Origin: Fimbriiglobus sp.
Lineage (GTDB): Bacteria > Planctomycetota > Planctomycetia > Gemmatales > Gemmataceae
Length of the DNA: 32,172 nucleotides
Assembly: GCA_025351325.1 (NCBI GenBank)
Contig: JANXWE010000284.1
Location: 1 to 32,172, forward strand
Direction: 5' to 3'
Part shown: positions 30,588 through 32,172 of the stretch, piece by piece
How the letters are laid out: every line of letters begins with the position of its first letter
How positions within the stretch are numbered: the stretch's first letter is position 1
Made by a program: the position numbers and the translations under genes
Notes under the pieces: model-generated
What the model saw: the letters and a program-made list of their open reading frames with translations, nothing else
Database searches by the model: none
Told to the model about the DNA's origin: nothing

Positions 30588-31751
30588 TCAGGCCGCTTTC
30601 GCGTATAAATCGAGGCGATTTTGGTTCAGGATTACCGCGAGCACTTCGCGGATTTGCCCGTGCCCTTGCTTCAGCAGAAAATCCGAGCTCCGTCCGAAAC
30701 TCTTCGCTCCGAGTAGGTAATATCCCGGCTCATCGGTGAGGGTGTCGCCATGTGGTTCTGTCACGCGGAGTTCCGCTGTTAGGTTCGTATCGGGCCGATA
30801 ACCGACATTGGCGATCACTCGTTCGACATCCCAACTCATAGGCCTGCCGCCGACGCGGCCGGAGATTCGGAAGCCTTTATCCGGCCCATGGCAGACCAGT
30901 TCGTCGATCTGCACGAGTGCGTGATATTCCAAATTGCCATCGCCCCGCGTCGCCAGTTGGTTGGCACGTGCGGCGAGTCGGTCACGTTCTTTGAGTGGAT
31001 CATTCGGCACTCGAATCAACGGTTGTGTCCGACTTCCAGATGTTAACCAGATGACCCACGTCGATTGATTCTCGTCTGCCAACTCCGCCAATCCACACAT
31101 GGTGGACGCCGCCGAATAACCACTGCCGATCAGCGCGACGTTCTTGCCGGAATAGGTCGCTTTCTTGGCCCCGCGAATATCTTCGAGCCAGTACGGTACT
31201 TGAGGACGCGCCGCAATTTCCCCGAGCGCCGGGATGCCGCCATCGCCGACCCAATTCGGACGGGTGTAGGTACCTGTGCAATCGAGAATAGCATCCGCAA
31301 CCTCGAACCGTTCGACGTTGTTGGCTTCTCGCACGAGCAACCGGAACGGAGACAGTGGCTTACGGGGGTCGGCCGGATCGGTCTTCCGCCAACCGATCCG
31401 GCCGATGCTGACTACGGTCGCTGGCGTGCGGATCGATTCTTTCAAAATGCTCGAGGCCGCCAAAGGCAGTAGGTAGACTTCTCGGAATTCGCGGCCGGTG
31501 AGGTACTCGGTGTCAGCCGGGAGATTGGGTGAAGCGCGGTCGCTCCGTAAAACTTGTTTGCCGAGGGTCGTGCTGTTCATCCCGAACGGGGTGAACATGC
31601 GGGCGAAACCCCAGCGGTTGACCGACTCGGCGATCTGACCCTGCTCAAACAGTGTGACGGTACAACCGGCTTGTTTGGCGTAGAGTGCCGCTTCGAGGCC
31701 GACTGGCCCCCCGCCCAGGATGGCCAGTCGCGGGAGACCGGGTTTGTTCAT
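30588..31751 (-). CDS. FAD/NAD(P)-binding oxidoreductase
   Basis: A 387-residue flavoprotein-like enzyme. The N-terminal AILGGGPVGLEAALYAKQAG is a Rossmann dinucleotide-binding motif (GxGxxG) followed by the acidic end of strand 2 (LFEQG). A second nucleotide-binding motif, NVALIGSGYSAAST, lies in the middle, as in two-dinucleotide-binding (pyridine nucleotide-disulfide-like) and flavin monooxygenase families. The C-terminal NVGYRPDTNLTAEL and YYLLGAKSFGR are typical of that group. No redox CxxC is seen. It could be a monooxygenase or a thioredoxin-reductase-like protein; the substrate is unknown. ATG 31751 follows the upstream stop by one base. Its stop abuts the leuS stop with no spacer. 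Confidence 0.85.
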   Translation of the reverse strand: MNKPGLPRLAILGGGPVGLEAALYAKQAGCTVTLFEQGQIAESVNRWGFARMFTPFGMNSTTLGKQVLRSDRASPNLPADTEYLTGREFREVYLLPLAASSILKESIRTPATVVSIGRIGWRKTDPADPRKPLSPFRLLVREANNVERFEVADAILDCTGTYTRPNWVGDGGIPALGEIAARPQVPYWLEDIRGAKKATYSGKNVALIGSGYSAASTMCGLAELADENQSTWVIWLTSGSRTQPLIRVPNDPLKERDRLAARANQLATRGDGNLEYHALVQIDELVCHGPDKGFRISGRVGGRPMSWDVERVIANVGYRPDTNLTAELRVTEPHGDTLTDEPGYYLLGAKSFGRSSDFLLKQGHGQIREVLAVILNQNRLDLYAKAA

Positions 31752-31752
31752 G

Positions 31753-32172
31753 TCAATCGGCCGTCAACGACAAGGGATTGTCATTTGCCGTTATCGACAC
31801 GTCGGGGCGAGCGGGTCCAGTCGAAATGGTCGGAATGTGCAACGCGAGTTTCGCCCCGACCTCACGGAGCCACTCGGCACTCGGCAGACCGTAAGGCCGG
31901 AACTTCTCGGGCCGTTCGGTGCCTTCTTCGAGAAAGAGGGCCCGGTGCCGCCCGAGCCGGCTCGCGGCGGGGGAGTCGATCATGTGGCTCGAATCGGCGT
32001 TGCTCATCTGGAAGAGCACCCGCAAGGCGAACTCGCGGAGCCCCTGGCGGTCGATGGCGCGCTGCAAGTTCGTCAGCGAATCGCACCACGCGATCGTGTG
32101 GATGCCGAGCGGTGGGCCTTCGCGGAGGATGTTGGCAAAGAGTTCGCCCGGCGCCGCGGCTTTGTCGGCTTT
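31753..32172 (-). CDS. FtsK/SpoIIIE-like ATPase, C-terminal part (5' end outside window)
   Basis: The frame is open from the window edge to the TGA at 31753-31755, giving the last 139 residues of a longer protein. The segment GELFANILREGPPLGIHTIAW, then ALRVLFQMSNADSSHMIDSPAAS, then HRALFLEEGTERPEKFRPY fits the end of an FtsK/SpoIIIE or EccC-like motor domain, where opening and closing of the hexamer interface use such sequences. The Walker motifs would lie outside the window, so the call rests on the C-terminal pattern alone. It reads directly into the oxidoreductase gene (one-base gap), so the two are co-transcribed. Confidence 0.6.
   Translation of the reverse strand, partial: KADKAAAPGELFANILREGPPLGIHTIAWCDSLTNLQRAIDRQGLREFALRVLFQMSNADSSHMIDSPAASRLGRHRALFLEEGTERPEKFRPYGLPSAEWLREVGAKLALHIPTISTGPARPDVSITANDNPLSLTAD

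Overview
The window looks like a chromosomal piece of a planctomycete, most likely from the Gemmata-like group (Gemmataceae). The basis is the protein families present: DUF1501 and DUF1549/DUF1553 secreted proteins side by side, a PQQ-like beta-propeller protein, YkgJ-type cysteine-cluster proteins, and an exosortase-type exopolysaccharide cluster. GC content is moderately high. No rRNA, tRNA, CRISPR array, phage module or intact insertion sequence was seen.

Region 1 (1-8926, all + strand) is an exopolysaccharide/exosortase-associated cluster. In order it holds a Wzz/BY-kinase fusion, a stand-alone EpsI-like protein, an initiating sugar transferase, two GT4-type glycosyltransferases (the first resembling the PEP-CTERM/EpsH1-associated type), a FemAB-like protein and a sigma-54-dependent activator. 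Several genes overlap by 1-4 bases, so they are probably translated as one unit. No exosortase is visible; it may lie upstream of the window. Region 2 (8953-12248, +) has a GNAT acetyltransferase, glmS, which supplies glucosamine-6-phosphate for amino-sugar precursors, and an Rpn-like PD-(D/E)XK protein.

Region 3 (12261-17230, all - strand) runs from an inositol-monophosphatase-like protein through a very GC-rich HEAT-repeat protein and two coupled YkgJ proteins to a PQQ-like beta-propeller protein. A 627-base intergenic region (17231-17857) then carries one copy of a hairpin repeat and a second, different long hairpin.

Region 4 (17858-20338, +) encodes a TerC-family membrane protein with an extra N-terminal domain, an unknown small protein, the rRNA-maturation RNase YbeY and a single-domain rhodanese. 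Region 5 (20351-23437, -) is the DUF1549/DUF1553 and DUF1501 pair. Its upstream spacer holds the second copy of the hairpin repeat, in opposite orientation. Region 6 (23824-30587, +) has a DevC/MacB-like permease, an HlyD-like adaptor, an MFS transporter and leuS. Region 7 (30588-32172, -) has an FAD/NAD(P)-binding oxidoreductase preceded by the 3' end of an FtsK/SpoIIIE-like gene.

The most notable signals are three. First, leuS carries two in-frame insertions: a palindromic low-complexity repeat, and a roughly 100-residue low-GC block directly after the editing-site motif. Second, a pair of diverged intergenic repeats have stem arms that differ by compensatory base changes. Third, the HEAT-repeat gene has a composition unlike its neighbours.
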